A stretch of DNA of 34,492 nucleotides from a virus, in the IMG/VR virus record IMGVR_UViG_3300032304_000308, positions 1 through 34,492 of that record. One strand, given 5' to 3'. The notes beneath the pieces were generated by a model, which ran no database searches, had not been told where the DNA came from, and saw only the letters and a program-made list of their open reading frames with translations. Position 1 is the stretch's first letter; every line of letters begins with the position of its first letter. This document shows positions 15,195 to 22,399 of this stretch, in pieces. The position numbers and the translations under genes are program-made.

Positions 15195-18006
15195 CTGGCA
15201 CCTGTTTAACGGATTCTATAAAGGTATCTGTATCGAGGAAGTTCCCTTTGCTTAGGTCAAACTTATAGGCATCGACGGGAGAAGAAGGGATTTTAGTGCC
15301 TTTAGACAGCCGCTTCTTAACTAACCCAAGGTAGATAGCATTGGATTCTAGGTCCTTTAGTATCTCTTTTAAGGTTATTTGGTTCTTAGAACAGTAGGCT
15401 CTTAGCTGCTTGGCGTTGATATAGAGTAGCTTATCATCCGGTTCTATGCGAACAAACAAGTCATTAAACTTAGGCTCTACGATTGGTAGCTGTTCCATCC
15501 CCGTACGTCCATCAACCTTAGCGTTAATTACTAAAGTCGACGCGCGGTTCTCGTTCATAAACTCACCTATTACGCTAGCCTGACTATTGGCAGTCGGTGC
15601 TTTAATGTCGGCACGCATTGCTTTAACTTCGTTAATAGCCCAGCGGTATACCCGCCCAATATCAAAGTCAGGGATAATACCTAGGTCTTTAGCCATCAAT
15701 GCACCAGCAATGTTACATGCAACAACCGCAGACCAGAACCGCTCACGGTTAGTTAGCCCAATCGCCGCATCAATCTTTTGCTGCACTTGCAATACTGTAT
15801 TAATAGCATCTTCTAGGTTGCCGACTAGGTACTTAATATACTCTTGACCTGCATGACCGTAGTTAGAATATAGCTTGTTAAATATAATGTCGGCGTCTTC
15901 CTTCGAGATCTTATCTGTCATCTCAATGCGGTATTCAAACAAACGCATAAACTCGCCATCGGGTGTAGCTTTTAGCGCAGCTAACTTATCTTGGAAAGAA
16001 GCATTGGAAGAAGCCAAAGCCATCGCAGCCCACTTCGTTAGGTTGACCCGCTCGGCGTTAGAATGCTGCTGCATACGGTTCTTACCACGCCCTTGCGAGA
16101 TGCCATAAGCTAAGTCTGAGAAGTTGTCTCCGGATAACTTAGTAATCTCATCGATCGTAACCGGTAAATTGTTCATAACCCCCAAGCGATGGATCATAGC
16201 GTTCTGTGTGTCTTTCCATTGGAGCATTAACTCATCGGGGTGACCGTATACGCTGTTACACATTTTAAGGATTGTGGACTTACCTGTGCCAGATGTGTTG
16301 TTTACCAAGTTAATGATCGCACCACGCAAGTTTAAATGCTTGAGCAGTGGGGAGCCAAAAGCGGTAAAAAACCCAAACGCATGTGGCTCAAACCCTTCTT
16401 GGTTGTATATGTTTGCAACTTCCTGCCATTCTTCTAAAGAACCTTTTGGATCCATCCAGGTAGCTAAGTTCCCTGTTGAAGTTGACGGCGGGCTATAGGT
16501 GTCCCCACCTGCTGTAATCTCTCTATCGCCAAGGATAAATGCTTTGTTATCCTCAGTCCAACCAAATTGTGTACGCATAATTTCTGTCCTTTGTTTATGC
16601 TGGAGTTCTTTAGCTGCGGTAATTAAGTAAGACATGACGTTTTCCATCTGCTTCTTAGGCCCGTATATGCTATGAAAGCCAAGCTTTTCTTTTAGTTTAT
16701 CTAGCGCCATTAGCTCAGTAGCTGGCAGCGCAAATTCTTTTACTCCGTCTTGGGGGAAATGTGCCCTAATCCAAACCGACTCGCCTTTAGCGGGGTCATA
16801 CAGACGCTTCACAATATACAAATCGTGTTCATATATTAAGTCGGCGCCGTCGTCCTCATCTATAGGCTGTCTGTAAACCCCACCGTTTTTGCCTCTAAAG
16901 TACGGGAAAGGAAACTCTGGAACATGGTAAGTCTCCGTTGTACCTTGAGGTGTTTCTTCAATGATAGGAGCATCCTTGGGAGCGGCGGCAATTTCAGAAC
17001 CGAGCAATATCGGAGACGATATCGAGCCCTTATGCGGGCATTCCGCACACCCCGATGGGTTAAGCTTTTCAAAGGTTGCACAGGTGTAAGGGCCTTTTGT
17101 CGAGAGTGCTTTTCTCTCAGTTTCCTGCGCCGAGTATTGTGGGTGGTTACTCGAGATAATGTGTATTGCTTCATCTGCGTCCACACAATGGGCGGCAATA
17201 GATAGTCCTGCTCTCCATAATGGCTCCTCTATATCTGCTTGGTTAATCGCAATGTTTTCTAACTGTGGGCATCCGTTGCCTTCTGTAGTCTTCATCATGA
17301 TGGTGCGGAACCGACTTTGACGATTGCTCATCGCAGCTTGGGTCATAGCACTTAACTGACGTGGGATATAGTCAGGGGCAATCAAGACTCCAATGGCGGC
17401 TTTTATATCCTCGTATGGTGTCTCAGGTGCGATGTGAATAATACTTACAGGTAGCGGCGGGTCTTGCTTAAAGTTAAGCGTCTCAGGCACTCGTAGGATT
17501 GATGCGCTCTCTGCGGTGCGTGATGGGTCACCCCTAAAGTTATGCTCTTCGCACAAAGCTTTAAGGCGGTCGGCGACGGGCTTCCATTCGGCACGACTAA
17601 TTGTCTCTGCCAATCTCCAATAAGCATGGATACCACGACCCGAATTTACTATTGTTGGTAGCGGTAGCAGTATGGCTTCACAAAACTTTTTGAGTTCTGT
17701 TAAACCGGTGGCTTGATCTATATAACCTTTGCCAGCTAAATCCTTGTCGATACCACAATCAATATCTAACCAAAAAGATTTAAAGTATGCGCTGTTCTTT
17801 TGCGTGCGACCATCTTCGTCGTTTTCATATTTGGCACAAGCAAAGTAAACATCGTATTTTTCTAGTAACAGATTTGCTATTTCTTCGTCGGCTTCTACCA
17901 ACGTCTTAACAAAGATCTGCCTTGGTCGCCCCTCTTGATTCAAACCGACAATGCAATACCACCCTTCTGGGGGGAGCACTGCATTTAATAAATCTGTCGT
18001 TGCCAT
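15163..18006 (-). CDS. Primase-helicase (AEP primase fused to DUF927-type ATPase)
   Basis: The 947-residue protein joins two enzymes. The N-terminal third has archaeo-eukaryotic primase motifs: FWLDIDCG with Asp81 and Asp83 as metal ligands, and SGRGIHAYW (122-130) with the conserved His. A Cys cluster (CATFEKLNPSGCAECPHKG, about 305-325) probably binds zinc. The C-terminal half has a Walker A (NNTSGTGKST, about 565-575) and Walker B (LPVTIDEIT, about 613-621) in a DUF927-like helicase ATPase. It should prime and unwind DNA at the phage fork. GAGGTGAT precedes the ATG. An unusual hairpin (18033-18084) stands just upstream of that ribosome site. Confidence 0.88.
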   Translation of the reverse strand: MATTDLLNAVLPPEGWYCIVGLNQEGRPRQIFVKTLVEADEEIANLLLEKYDVYFACAKYENDEDGRTQKNSAYFKSFWLDIDCGIDKDLAGKGYIDQATGLTELKKFCEAILLPLPTIVNSGRGIHAYWRLAETISRAEWKPVADRLKALCEEHNFRGDPSRTAESASILRVPETLNFKQDPPLPVSIIHIAPETPYEDIKAAIGVLIAPDYIPRQLSAMTQAAMSNRQSRFRTIMMKTTEGNGCPQLENIAINQADIEEPLWRAGLSIAAHCVDADEAIHIISSNHPQYSAQETERKALSTKGPYTCATFEKLNPSGCAECPHKGSISSPILLGSEIAAAPKDAPIIEETPQGTTETYHVPEFPFPYFRGKNGGVYRQPIDEDDGADLIYEHDLYIVKRLYDPAKGESVWIRAHFPQDGVKEFALPATELMALDKLKEKLGFHSIYGPKKQMENVMSYLITAAKELQHKQRTEIMRTQFGWTEDNKAFILGDREITAGGDTYSPPSTSTGNLATWMDPKGSLEEWQEVANIYNQEGFEPHAFGFFTAFGSPLLKHLNLRGAIINLVNNTSGTGKSTILKMCNSVYGHPDELMLQWKDTQNAMIHRLGVMNNLPVTIDEITKLSGDNFSDLAYGISQGRGKNRMQQHSNAERVNLTKWAAMALASSNASFQDKLAALKATPDGEFMRLFEYRIEMTDKISKEDADIIFNKLYSNYGHAGQEYIKYLVGNLEDAINTVLQVQQKIDAAIGLTNRERFWSAVVACNIAGALMAKDLGIIPDFDIGRVYRWAINEVKAMRADIKAPTANSQASVIGEFMNENRASTLVINAKVDGRTGMEQLPIVEPKFNDLFVRIEPDDKLLYINAKQLRAYCSKNQITLKEILKDLESNAIYLGLVKKRLSKGTKIPSSPVDAYKFDLSKGNFLDTDTFIESVKQVPDVDPRAELQD

Positions 18007-18032
18007 ATCACCTCAAAATCCGAAGAAAGGAA

Positions 18033-18084
18033 GGGCAGCAGGGGGGTCGGCATCCCCCTTTTCGTTCCGTCAAACTAGCTGCCC
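18033..18084 (-). promoter_or_regulatory. Nested intercistronic hairpin before the primase-helicase gene
   Basis: Outer arms GGGCAGC (18033-18039) and GCTGCCC (18078-18084) enclose an inner G5/C5 stem (within 18041-18058, 7-base loop). It lies between the HTH stop (18095) and the primase ATG (18006), about 26 bases before that ATG in the mRNA. On the plus strand the inner stem is followed by TTTT; on the coding minus strand it is not, so it is not a normal terminator for this operon. It may control primase expression or protect the mRNA. Confidence 0.55.
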
Positions 18085-18094
18085 CGGGGGTAAA

Positions 18095-18322
18095 CTATTT
18101 AGCTAATAGCTTCTCTATCTCAGTAGCCGTAGTCTTGTGCGGGGTCACGGTACCTGTAAACCAGTTGTAAACAGTCATTCGAGATACACCAAACTTCTCG
18201 GCAATCTGCGCAACGGGAATATCAAGAGCAATACAGTATCTGCCTAACTTCACTCCAATATGCTTAGAGTCGGCAGCTTTGTTTGCCTTTACAAGACGAT
18301 AGCTATAGCCTCTTAGACTCAT
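18095..18322 (-). CDS. Helix-turn-helix DNA-binding regulator
   Basis: The 75-residue protein has a clear HTH at about 37-57 (VAQIAEKFGVSRMTVYNWFTG), with the turn Gly-Val and a recognition helix SRMTVYNW, as in XRE/Cro-like or transposase-type HTH proteins. I chose the ATG at 18322 because it overlaps the preceding stop as ATGA and has AAGAGAAC upstream. A start six codons earlier would run further into the SSB-like gene. It may regulate its own operon: a perfect dyad overlaps the promoter at 19610-19639, although that link is an inference. The alternative is a replication-associated HTH protein. Confidence 0.8.
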   Translation of the reverse strand: MSLRGYSYRLVKANKAADSKHIGVKLGRYCIALDIPVAQIAEKFGVSRMTVYNWFTGTVTPHKTTATEIEKLLAK

Positions 18323-19176
18323 ACGTTCTCTTGACCCCAACTACCCATGATGGCTGCTAAGTCTTTTTTGGGCGTAGGTTCTGCAGCCTTTTTCTCAGGA
18401 CGTTTCTTTGGCTCTTCAACTTCAACTGCCGCAGCTTGCTTTGGTGCTGCTAACGCTGGTGCTTTGTCAGTTTTGTTAAATGTAAACTCGATTGCCCGTT
18501 TAGCTGCTGGAGTTTCGCCTTGACGCTTAGCAACTTCCCACTGCTCTTTAGACAAGAACTTCAACGGTTTAAAGAACAACTTGGCAGTATCGCTGTCGGA
18601 GTCAAAACGCATTTCAGTAGTAAGCGTATTTAAGTTATAGCCTTGTGAGCCAACATACTTAACATACTGCTCAAACGGCATATGGGTTAGGTCCCCTTTA
18701 CCGAAGATAGACTTAGATGCAAGTTGTAACTGATAAACATCTCCACCAATATCGTCAGCAAGAGCAACAGCAACCCGGCGGAAATGACGACAAGCACGAC
18801 CTCCACCAGCACCGGATCCCTTAACGTTTTGCGGACATTCTGTGCAGTTGTGGTGCTGAGGTGCTTCCACTGTTGCGTCAGGTGTAACACCATTATTAGA
18901 CCAGCAATCTGGAGGTGTAGCATCTTCTTTCGGGTTATAAACTTTAGCATAAAATGTCCTCGAAACGTCTTTTGCTGCGTTCACAATAACTACATTTAAC
19001 GCATCGCTATTACTTGTTAATACTTCTTCCCCATTTACAACCATACGGAATTTGCCGCCCCGTAGTGAGATACGCTTGCTGCTGTTGTTGCCTACCAACG
19101 CTTTAGTTACTTCATCTAACTGTACGTTTTTTAGGTAGTCGGGTAAATCTTGATTAAAAAGAGTGATTTCACTCAT
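18319..19176 (-). CDS. Putative single-stranded DNA-binding protein with Cys cluster
   Basis: The 285-residue protein has an N-terminal beta-rich domain (SSKRISLRGGKFRMVVNG) and four cysteines spaced like a metal site (Cys91, Cys111, Cys114, Cys129). A strand region FGKGDLTHMPFEQYVKYVG follows, then an Ala/Pro/Lys/Glu-rich flexible tail. A zinc-containing core and a disordered tail, in a gene directly upstream of primase-helicase, fit a phage ssDNA-binding or recombination-mediator protein. The tail is not as acidic as in classical SSB, so the call is inferred from layout and context. AAGGAG precedes the ATG, which overlaps the upstream stop. Confidence 0.55.
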   Translation of the reverse strand: MSEITLFNQDLPDYLKNVQLDEVTKALVGNNSSKRISLRGGKFRMVVNGEEVLTSNSDALNVVIVNAAKDVSRTFYAKVYNPKEDATPPDCWSNNGVTPDATVEAPQHHNCTECPQNVKGSGAGGGRACRHFRRVAVALADDIGGDVYQLQLASKSIFGKGDLTHMPFEQYVKYVGSQGYNLNTLTTEMRFDSDSDTAKLFFKPLKFLSKEQWEVAKRQGETPAAKRAIEFTFNKTDKAPALAAPKQAAAVEVEEPKKRPEKKAAEPTPKKDLAAIMGSWGQENV

Positions 19177-19568
19177 TTGCTTCTCCTTACTGTTATTGAA
19201 TGCTCTGCTTCCACATTTAACCCGAGCGGAAGCATATCGGGGTTCTCTTCTAAAAACTGCTTAATATTTGTCTGATGTATACGTCTTTCTAATAACTCAG
19301 GAATGTTGTGCTCAAACATAAAAGCGTAAAACTTTTCCCAATCATTAGTCCAGTAACGTTTTTTAACAGACTGTATAACTGTACCGTGTGGGGTTTTAAG
19401 ACTTGTAGCCCCAGTGTTTTTGCATACATCAAGCATTTGTTGCTCAAGAACTTCTAGCTGAGATTCAAAGTCGGCTTCAATCCTGTCGGCTTCTTTCCTA
19501 GCTTCGTCTCTTGCGTCTCTAATCTTTATATAGACTTCGACGATTTGATCGACTGTTATATCTGGCAT
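19173..19568 (-). CDS. Coiled-coil protein, Gam/Gp157-like layout, function unknown
   Basis: This 131-residue protein starts with a charged coiled coil (about 10-50, EVYIKIRDARDEARKEADRI then FESQLEVLEQQML). A small domain with TPHGTVIQSVKKRYWTNDWE follows, ending LGLNVEAEHSITVRR. A long N-terminal coil with a short beta domain is also seen in Gam and Gp157 phage proteins, which interact with nucleases or DNA, but there is no family-defining motif. It is the first gene of the operon driven by the promoter at 19611-19639. A strong AAAGGAAGG site precedes its ATG. A replication or recombination accessory role is an inference from the neighbours. Confidence 0.65.
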   Translation of the reverse strand: MPDITVDQIVEVYIKIRDARDEARKEADRIEADFESQLEVLEQQMLDVCKNTGATSLKTPHGTVIQSVKKRYWTNDWEKFYAFMFEHNIPELLERRIHQTNIKQFLEENPDMLPLGLNVEAEHSITVRRSK

Positions 19569-19609
19569 ACCTTCCTTTCTTTATGTTTACGAATCTTTGT
19601 TCGTTAAAT

Positions 19610-19639
19610 AATATTACTACTAATATTTTAGTTTGTCAA
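19610..19639 (-). promoter_or_regulatory. Sigma-70 promoter with overlapping operator-like dyad
   Basis: On the minus strand there is a perfect -35 TTGACA (19639-19634), a 17-base spacer and a -10 TAATAT (19616-19611; 4 of 6 consensus). A perfect dyad, AATATTA / TAATATT with a 4-base centre (19610-19627), covers the -10 and part of the spacer, as a repressor operator would. The -35 overlaps the stop codon of the SNF2 gene. It would drive the five-gene operon from 19568 down to 14997. Confidence 0.7.
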
Positions 19640-21018
19640 GTATCTTCTTCAACTTCATTTTTGTATAAGTCAATTAGTTTATCATGAACGTCCAGTTTAT
19701 TTTGCAGCATAGCGTACAGTCTTGTCTCTACGGGAGAACCCTTAATATGCACGATTGTCATCGGGTTCTTTTGCCCTTGCCGATCAATACGAGCATTGGC
19801 TTGCAGATATGTTTCGATTGATGTAACGGGTGCATACCAAATAATTGTATCGGCTGCAGTTAGGGTAACCCCGTGTGCCGCAGATTGTGGCTGAATAATC
19901 AAGACCTTAGGGTATGGTGTCTCTTGAAATCTTTTAAATATTTCCGTCCGTTTATTGACGGGAACGGCCCCGTTTATGATATCGCAGACAATACCTACCC
20001 CTCTCAAATGCTCACTGAGTAACTCTATTGTATGAGTAAACGGTACAAACACAAGGACTTTTTGACTTGACTCGTTTATAACTTCTTCGATAACTTTAAG
20101 GCGGTTAGACACATCAAACTCAATAACAGCACCGGTATCAGAGTAGACAGCCCCACCAGAAATCTGCAATAATTTATTAATGTTGACGGCAGCGTTGACG
20201 GTACTGACCTCTTCCCCCGCAGCCACCATGAGCATTTCTTTCTTGAGGAGTCTGTAGAATTTTTCTTGTTGCGGCGTGAGTGGTGCGTCTCTGTATACAT
20301 GGGTAACATCCGGCAGGTCTAAACATTCTTTTTTGGTAAAGCGAATAGCAGGTTGTAACGCTCGGTAAACTACTTCGCTTGCGGTTGGTTTTGGCATCCA
20401 CTTAAACTTGCTAATGTTAATCATGGTCTGATCTCTAAAAGCCCCAAAGAATCTTGGCACGTTATCAGGCACGCACATCTTGGCTAAGCCGTAGGCATCG
20501 GTCGGACTTTGAGCTGCTGGTGTTCCAGTCATCATCCATAGCCATGTGCTTGGTGTTATTAGCTTATGGAGAGTCTTCCATCGCTGTGTGGTCGGCGTCT
20601 TGTATGCGTTAGCTTCGTCAATCACAATTAAATCGAACCCGCCATTTGCAATGCTGTCGGCGACGATTTCAACCCCGTCATAATTGATAACAACGAACTC
20701 AGCGTCACTTTCTATGATAGCTTTGCGCTTGAGTCTATCGCCGTATGCTATGGCTACTTTACGGTGAACGGCAAACTTGAACAAATCCGCTTGCCATGCT
20801 GACTGCATAATTGACAAGGGGCATATGATTAAAACCCTGTTGATTACTTCTTGTTCTAATAAACAATCTGCTGCCCATATAGCTGATGCAGTTTTGCCTG
20901 TGCCTTGTTCATTAAAACAAAAAGCTCTTTGGTTTGTTGCTAAGAATATTGCCGTTTCTTTTTGATGCTTCATGGGTGGGTAAACCCCAGGCCATGAATA
21001 TGCTTTAGGTTTTTCCAT
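19636..21018 (-). CDS. SNF2-like superfamily 2 helicase/ATPase
   Basis: Numbered from the ATG at 21018 (460 residues), the protein has motif I QGTGKT (38-43), motif II DEAN (134-137) in place of DEAH, motif III TGTP (164-167) and motif VI QANARIDRQGQ (about 400-410). PPMKHQKETAIF near the start is the Q-motif-like entry of SNF2 proteins. It should translocate on double-stranded DNA to remodel or assist replication/recombination. The frame is open 43 codons further up (to 21147), but that stretch lies under the HNH gene and reads like a frame shadow. The later ATG leaves a 14-base overlap and is preferred, although its ribosome site is weak. Confidence 0.85.
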   Translation of the reverse strand: MEKPKAYSWPGVYPPMKHQKETAIFLATNQRAFCFNEQGTGKTASAIWAADCLLEQEVINRVLIICPLSIMQSAWQADLFKFAVHRKVAIAYGDRLKRKAIIESDAEFVVINYDGVEIVADSIANGGFDLIVIDEANAYKTPTTQRWKTLHKLITPSTWLWMMTGTPAAQSPTDAYGLAKMCVPDNVPRFFGAFRDQTMINISKFKWMPKPTASEVVYRALQPAIRFTKKECLDLPDVTHVYRDAPLTPQQEKFYRLLKKEMLMVAAGEEVSTVNAAVNINKLLQISGGAVYSDTGAVIEFDVSNRLKVIEEVINESSQKVLVFVPFTHTIELLSEHLRGVGIVCDIINGAVPVNKRTEIFKRFQETPYPKVLIIQPQSAAHGVTLTAADTIIWYAPVTSIETYLQANARIDRQGQKNPMTIVHIKGSPVETRLYAMLQNKLDVHDKLIDLYKNEVEEDT

Positions 21019-21289
21019 TCTTAGGTTTATTTCGCTTGACGGTGTGGTCTGAGTTTCGGCTAAAAGACCTGTTGGCACTTTTTGATTTAAGTTTAAGGTT
21101 GCTGGGGGCGTTTGTGCCACCTTTTGAAAGAGGGATAACATGGTCAATATCCTTCCCCGCTCTGTCTACGCCCTTCTTGTCCATCGCATAGCGTGCTCTC
21201 TCCCGAGCATTGCGGGCGGGCTGTTCCCCCCGCTCCTGCTGCTGTTGGTATTCCTTCTTGTATGGGCGTGGTTTGTTCACATAAGGCAT
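21005..21289 (-). CDS. HNH endonuclease
   Basis: The 94-residue product has the HNH core DIDHVIPLSKGGTNAPSNLK, in which the Asp-His pair and the downstream Asn are the usual metal and catalytic residues; the last H/N position is less clear. The N-terminus is basic (MPYVNKPRPYKKEYQQQQER). I chose the ATG at 21289 because AGAGGAAG lies seven bases upstream. Earlier in-frame starts fall well inside the preceding gene. It overlaps that gene by 146 bases and the SNF2 gene by 14. HNH proteins in phages act in packaging, as homing enzymes, or in recombination. The position beside a helicase favours recombination or homing. Confidence 0.8.
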   Translation of the reverse strand: MPYVNKPRPYKKEYQQQQERGEQPARNARERARYAMDKKGVDRAGKDIDHVIPLSKGGTNAPSNLKLKSKSANRSFSRNSDHTVKRNKPKNGKT

Positions 21290-21458
21290 AGCGGTCTTCC
21301 TCTTTATGGAATATGTAGAGACTTCCATCTCCTAATACTATGTATTTTGGCACATTTTCGGGATTTTTACCATACATTTCCGCAACAATAGCGTCCAAAT
21401 AAGCTATTTCTGGGTCAGTTTCTACTATACCTGCAAATGGAATAGGCTCTAAAGACAT
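21144..21458 (-). CDS. Hypothetical protein with long HNH overlap
   Basis: The 104-residue frame begins MSLEPIPFAGIVETDPEIAY and continues IVLGDGSLYIFHKEEDRY, which looks like a real alpha/beta domain. AAAGGAG precedes its ATG, and the start overlaps the preceding gene by ten bases. The last 45 or so codons coincide with the HNH gene in another frame and read as low-complexity Gly/Arg/Ser, so the C-terminus may be a tolerated by-product of the overlap. No function is recognised. Confidence 0.6.
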   Translation of the reverse strand: MSLEPIPFAGIVETDPEIAYLDAIVAEMYGKNPENVPKYIVLGDGSLYIFHKEEDRYALCEQTTPIQEGIPTAAGAGGTARPQCSGESTLCDGQEGRRQSGEGY

Positions 21459-21802
21459 GGGGGCGGCTCCTTTGGTTTGCCTGGGACATAATCGTACTCT
21501 GGGTTATCCCAAAATCTACTGTTATTTGATATGCCAAGAATGTCTGGTGTGTCTAAAACTCCCCCTGTTGGCATATCTTTTTTATGCGAACTTCTCCACA
21601 CCACAAAAATAGTCTCAGGATGCTCGCACTTCTTTTGCTCAAGCATTTTTATCTTGTACTCACGGGTGCAGTCTAAACAATAATTTAAGGGGTCGTGCGG
21701 TTGATTAGTCCTGTACGACTGCCACATGTAGTCTTTATGGTGTTGTTTGCTTTCAAAACAAGGCGGATACCAGTCAGGGTTATAAGGCGTTATCTTATCC
21801 AT
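21449..21802 (-). CDS. Hypothetical protein with CxxC-type Cys motif
   Basis: From the ATG at 21802 the product is 117 residues. It contains NYCLDCTREYKIKMLEQKKC followed by EH, a likely zinc site, and a Pro/Asp-rich tail ending GKPKEPPPCL. TGGAGAAA lies just upstream of this ATG, which overlaps the DUF3310 stop by eight bases. The frame is open nine codons further, but those codons overlap DUF3310. The YCLDC-x-REY-x-C-EHPE pattern occurs in small phage proteins near replication genes; no role is known to me. Confidence 0.7.
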   Translation of the reverse strand: MDKITPYNPDWYPPCFESKQHHKDYMWQSYRTNQPHDPLNYCLDCTREYKIKMLEQKKCEHPETIFVVWRSSHKKDMPTGGVLDTPDILGISNNSRFWDNPEYDYVPGKPKEPPPCL

Positions 21803-22007
21803 TTTGTTTCTCCAATCTAGCAATTTCACGGTTGATGTACCACACCGCTTTTTTTAAGTCTTCTAAATGTTTACCCTTTAATCCAGCACGCCATACATAC
21901 TTAATAGCATTACCAAGATTAAAGTTCATATGTTCGGTGATCTGAATGCACTCTATACCCGATGGGTGGTCGGTGTAGTGAACTGGATGGTTAACTGGGT
22001 CGATCAT
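21795..22007 (-). CDS. DUF3310 family protein
   Basis: From the ATG at 22007 the product is 70 residues. It has DPVNHPVHYTDHPSGIECIQ, GNAIKYVWRAGLKGKHLEDL and KKAVWYINREIARLE. These are hallmarks of DUF3310, a small phage family sometimes annotated as a nucleotide-kinase-like protein without firm evidence. GGTGGAG stands seven bases upstream. The frame extends 27 codons further up, but that part is a Leu/Lys-rich shadow of the sigma-like gene, so I rejected it. It overlaps both neighbours by a few bases, consistent with coupled translation. Confidence 0.88.
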   Translation of the reverse strand: MIDPVNHPVHYTDHPSGIECIQITEHMNFNLGNAIKYVWRAGLKGKHLEDLKKAVWYINREIARLEKQNG

Positions 22008-22206
22008 TTTTCTCCACCAAATCTTCAAAAGTAATACCTTTTTCTTTAAGAGCAGCCTTAAACTTTTGCATAGCTCTTTTCTCAACAACAGATATATATT
22101 CTCTTCTCGAATTTAATACTTGCGCCACTTCTTCTTGTGTCATGTCAAACAAAGCGTTATCTTTTGTTTCCGGTACAACTTCGTTAATATACTTTTCTTT
22201 ACGCAC
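21991..22206 (-). CDS. Sigma-70 region 4-like DNA-binding protein
   Basis: The 71-residue protein contains MTQEEVAQVLNSRREYISVV then EKRAMQKFKAALKEKG. This matches the helix-turn-helix of sigma-70 region 4 (the RE-x-x-x-x-x-E-x-RA-x-x-K recognition-helix pattern that binds the -35 element). The start is a GTG at 22206 with AGGAGG seven bases upstream, overlapping the preceding stop by eight bases; the frame is open nine codons further. Phages use stand-alone region 4-like proteins as transcription switches or anti-sigma partners. It might connect early to late expression here, but no target site is shown. Confidence 0.75.
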   Translation of the reverse strand: MRKEKYINEVVPETKDNALFDMTQEEVAQVLNSRREYISVVEKRAMQKFKAALKEKGITFEDLVEKNDRPS

Positions 22207-22399
22207 CCTTCTTCCTCCTAGGCTTAGCCGCAACTATGCCAACTTCCTGTTCGGGCTCTTTGTTCCGTGCTCTTAACATAGCATCTGCGTACTCATAAGC
22301 GGTCAATGAAGCTGATTCTGAATCTTCTCCTTTGTGCGCAAATACAATACCTAGCAAAGCAAACATCGCAAAGCAATCCCTCAAGTCTTCATCGTTCAT
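22199..22399 (-). CDS. Small acidic-start hypothetical phage protein
   Basis: The 66-residue protein starts MNDEDLRDCFAMFALLGIVF and continues with a helix SLTAYEYADAMLRARNKEP; the tail is Lys/Arg-rich (KPRRKKGA). I recognise this order (MxDEDLRDxFAMxA, then a YxxADAMLxAR helix) from small hypothetical proteins of many tailed phages. Its ATG overlaps the nuclease stop (ATGA). No function is known. The last codons overlap the GTG start of the sigma-like gene. Confidence 0.8.
   Translation of the reverse strand: MNDEDLRDCFAMFALLGIVFAHKGEDSESASLTAYEYADAMLRARNKEPEQEVGIVAAKPRRKKGA

Noticed and set aside
21019-21147. 43-codon N-terminal extension of the SNF2 helicase
   Set aside because: It lies under the conserved HNH core in another frame and has no SNF2-like sequence.
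22008-22088. 27-codon N-terminal extension of DUF3310
   Set aside because: Leu/Lys-rich shadow of the sigma-like gene; the ATG at 22007 has GGTGGAG upstream and matches the family start.
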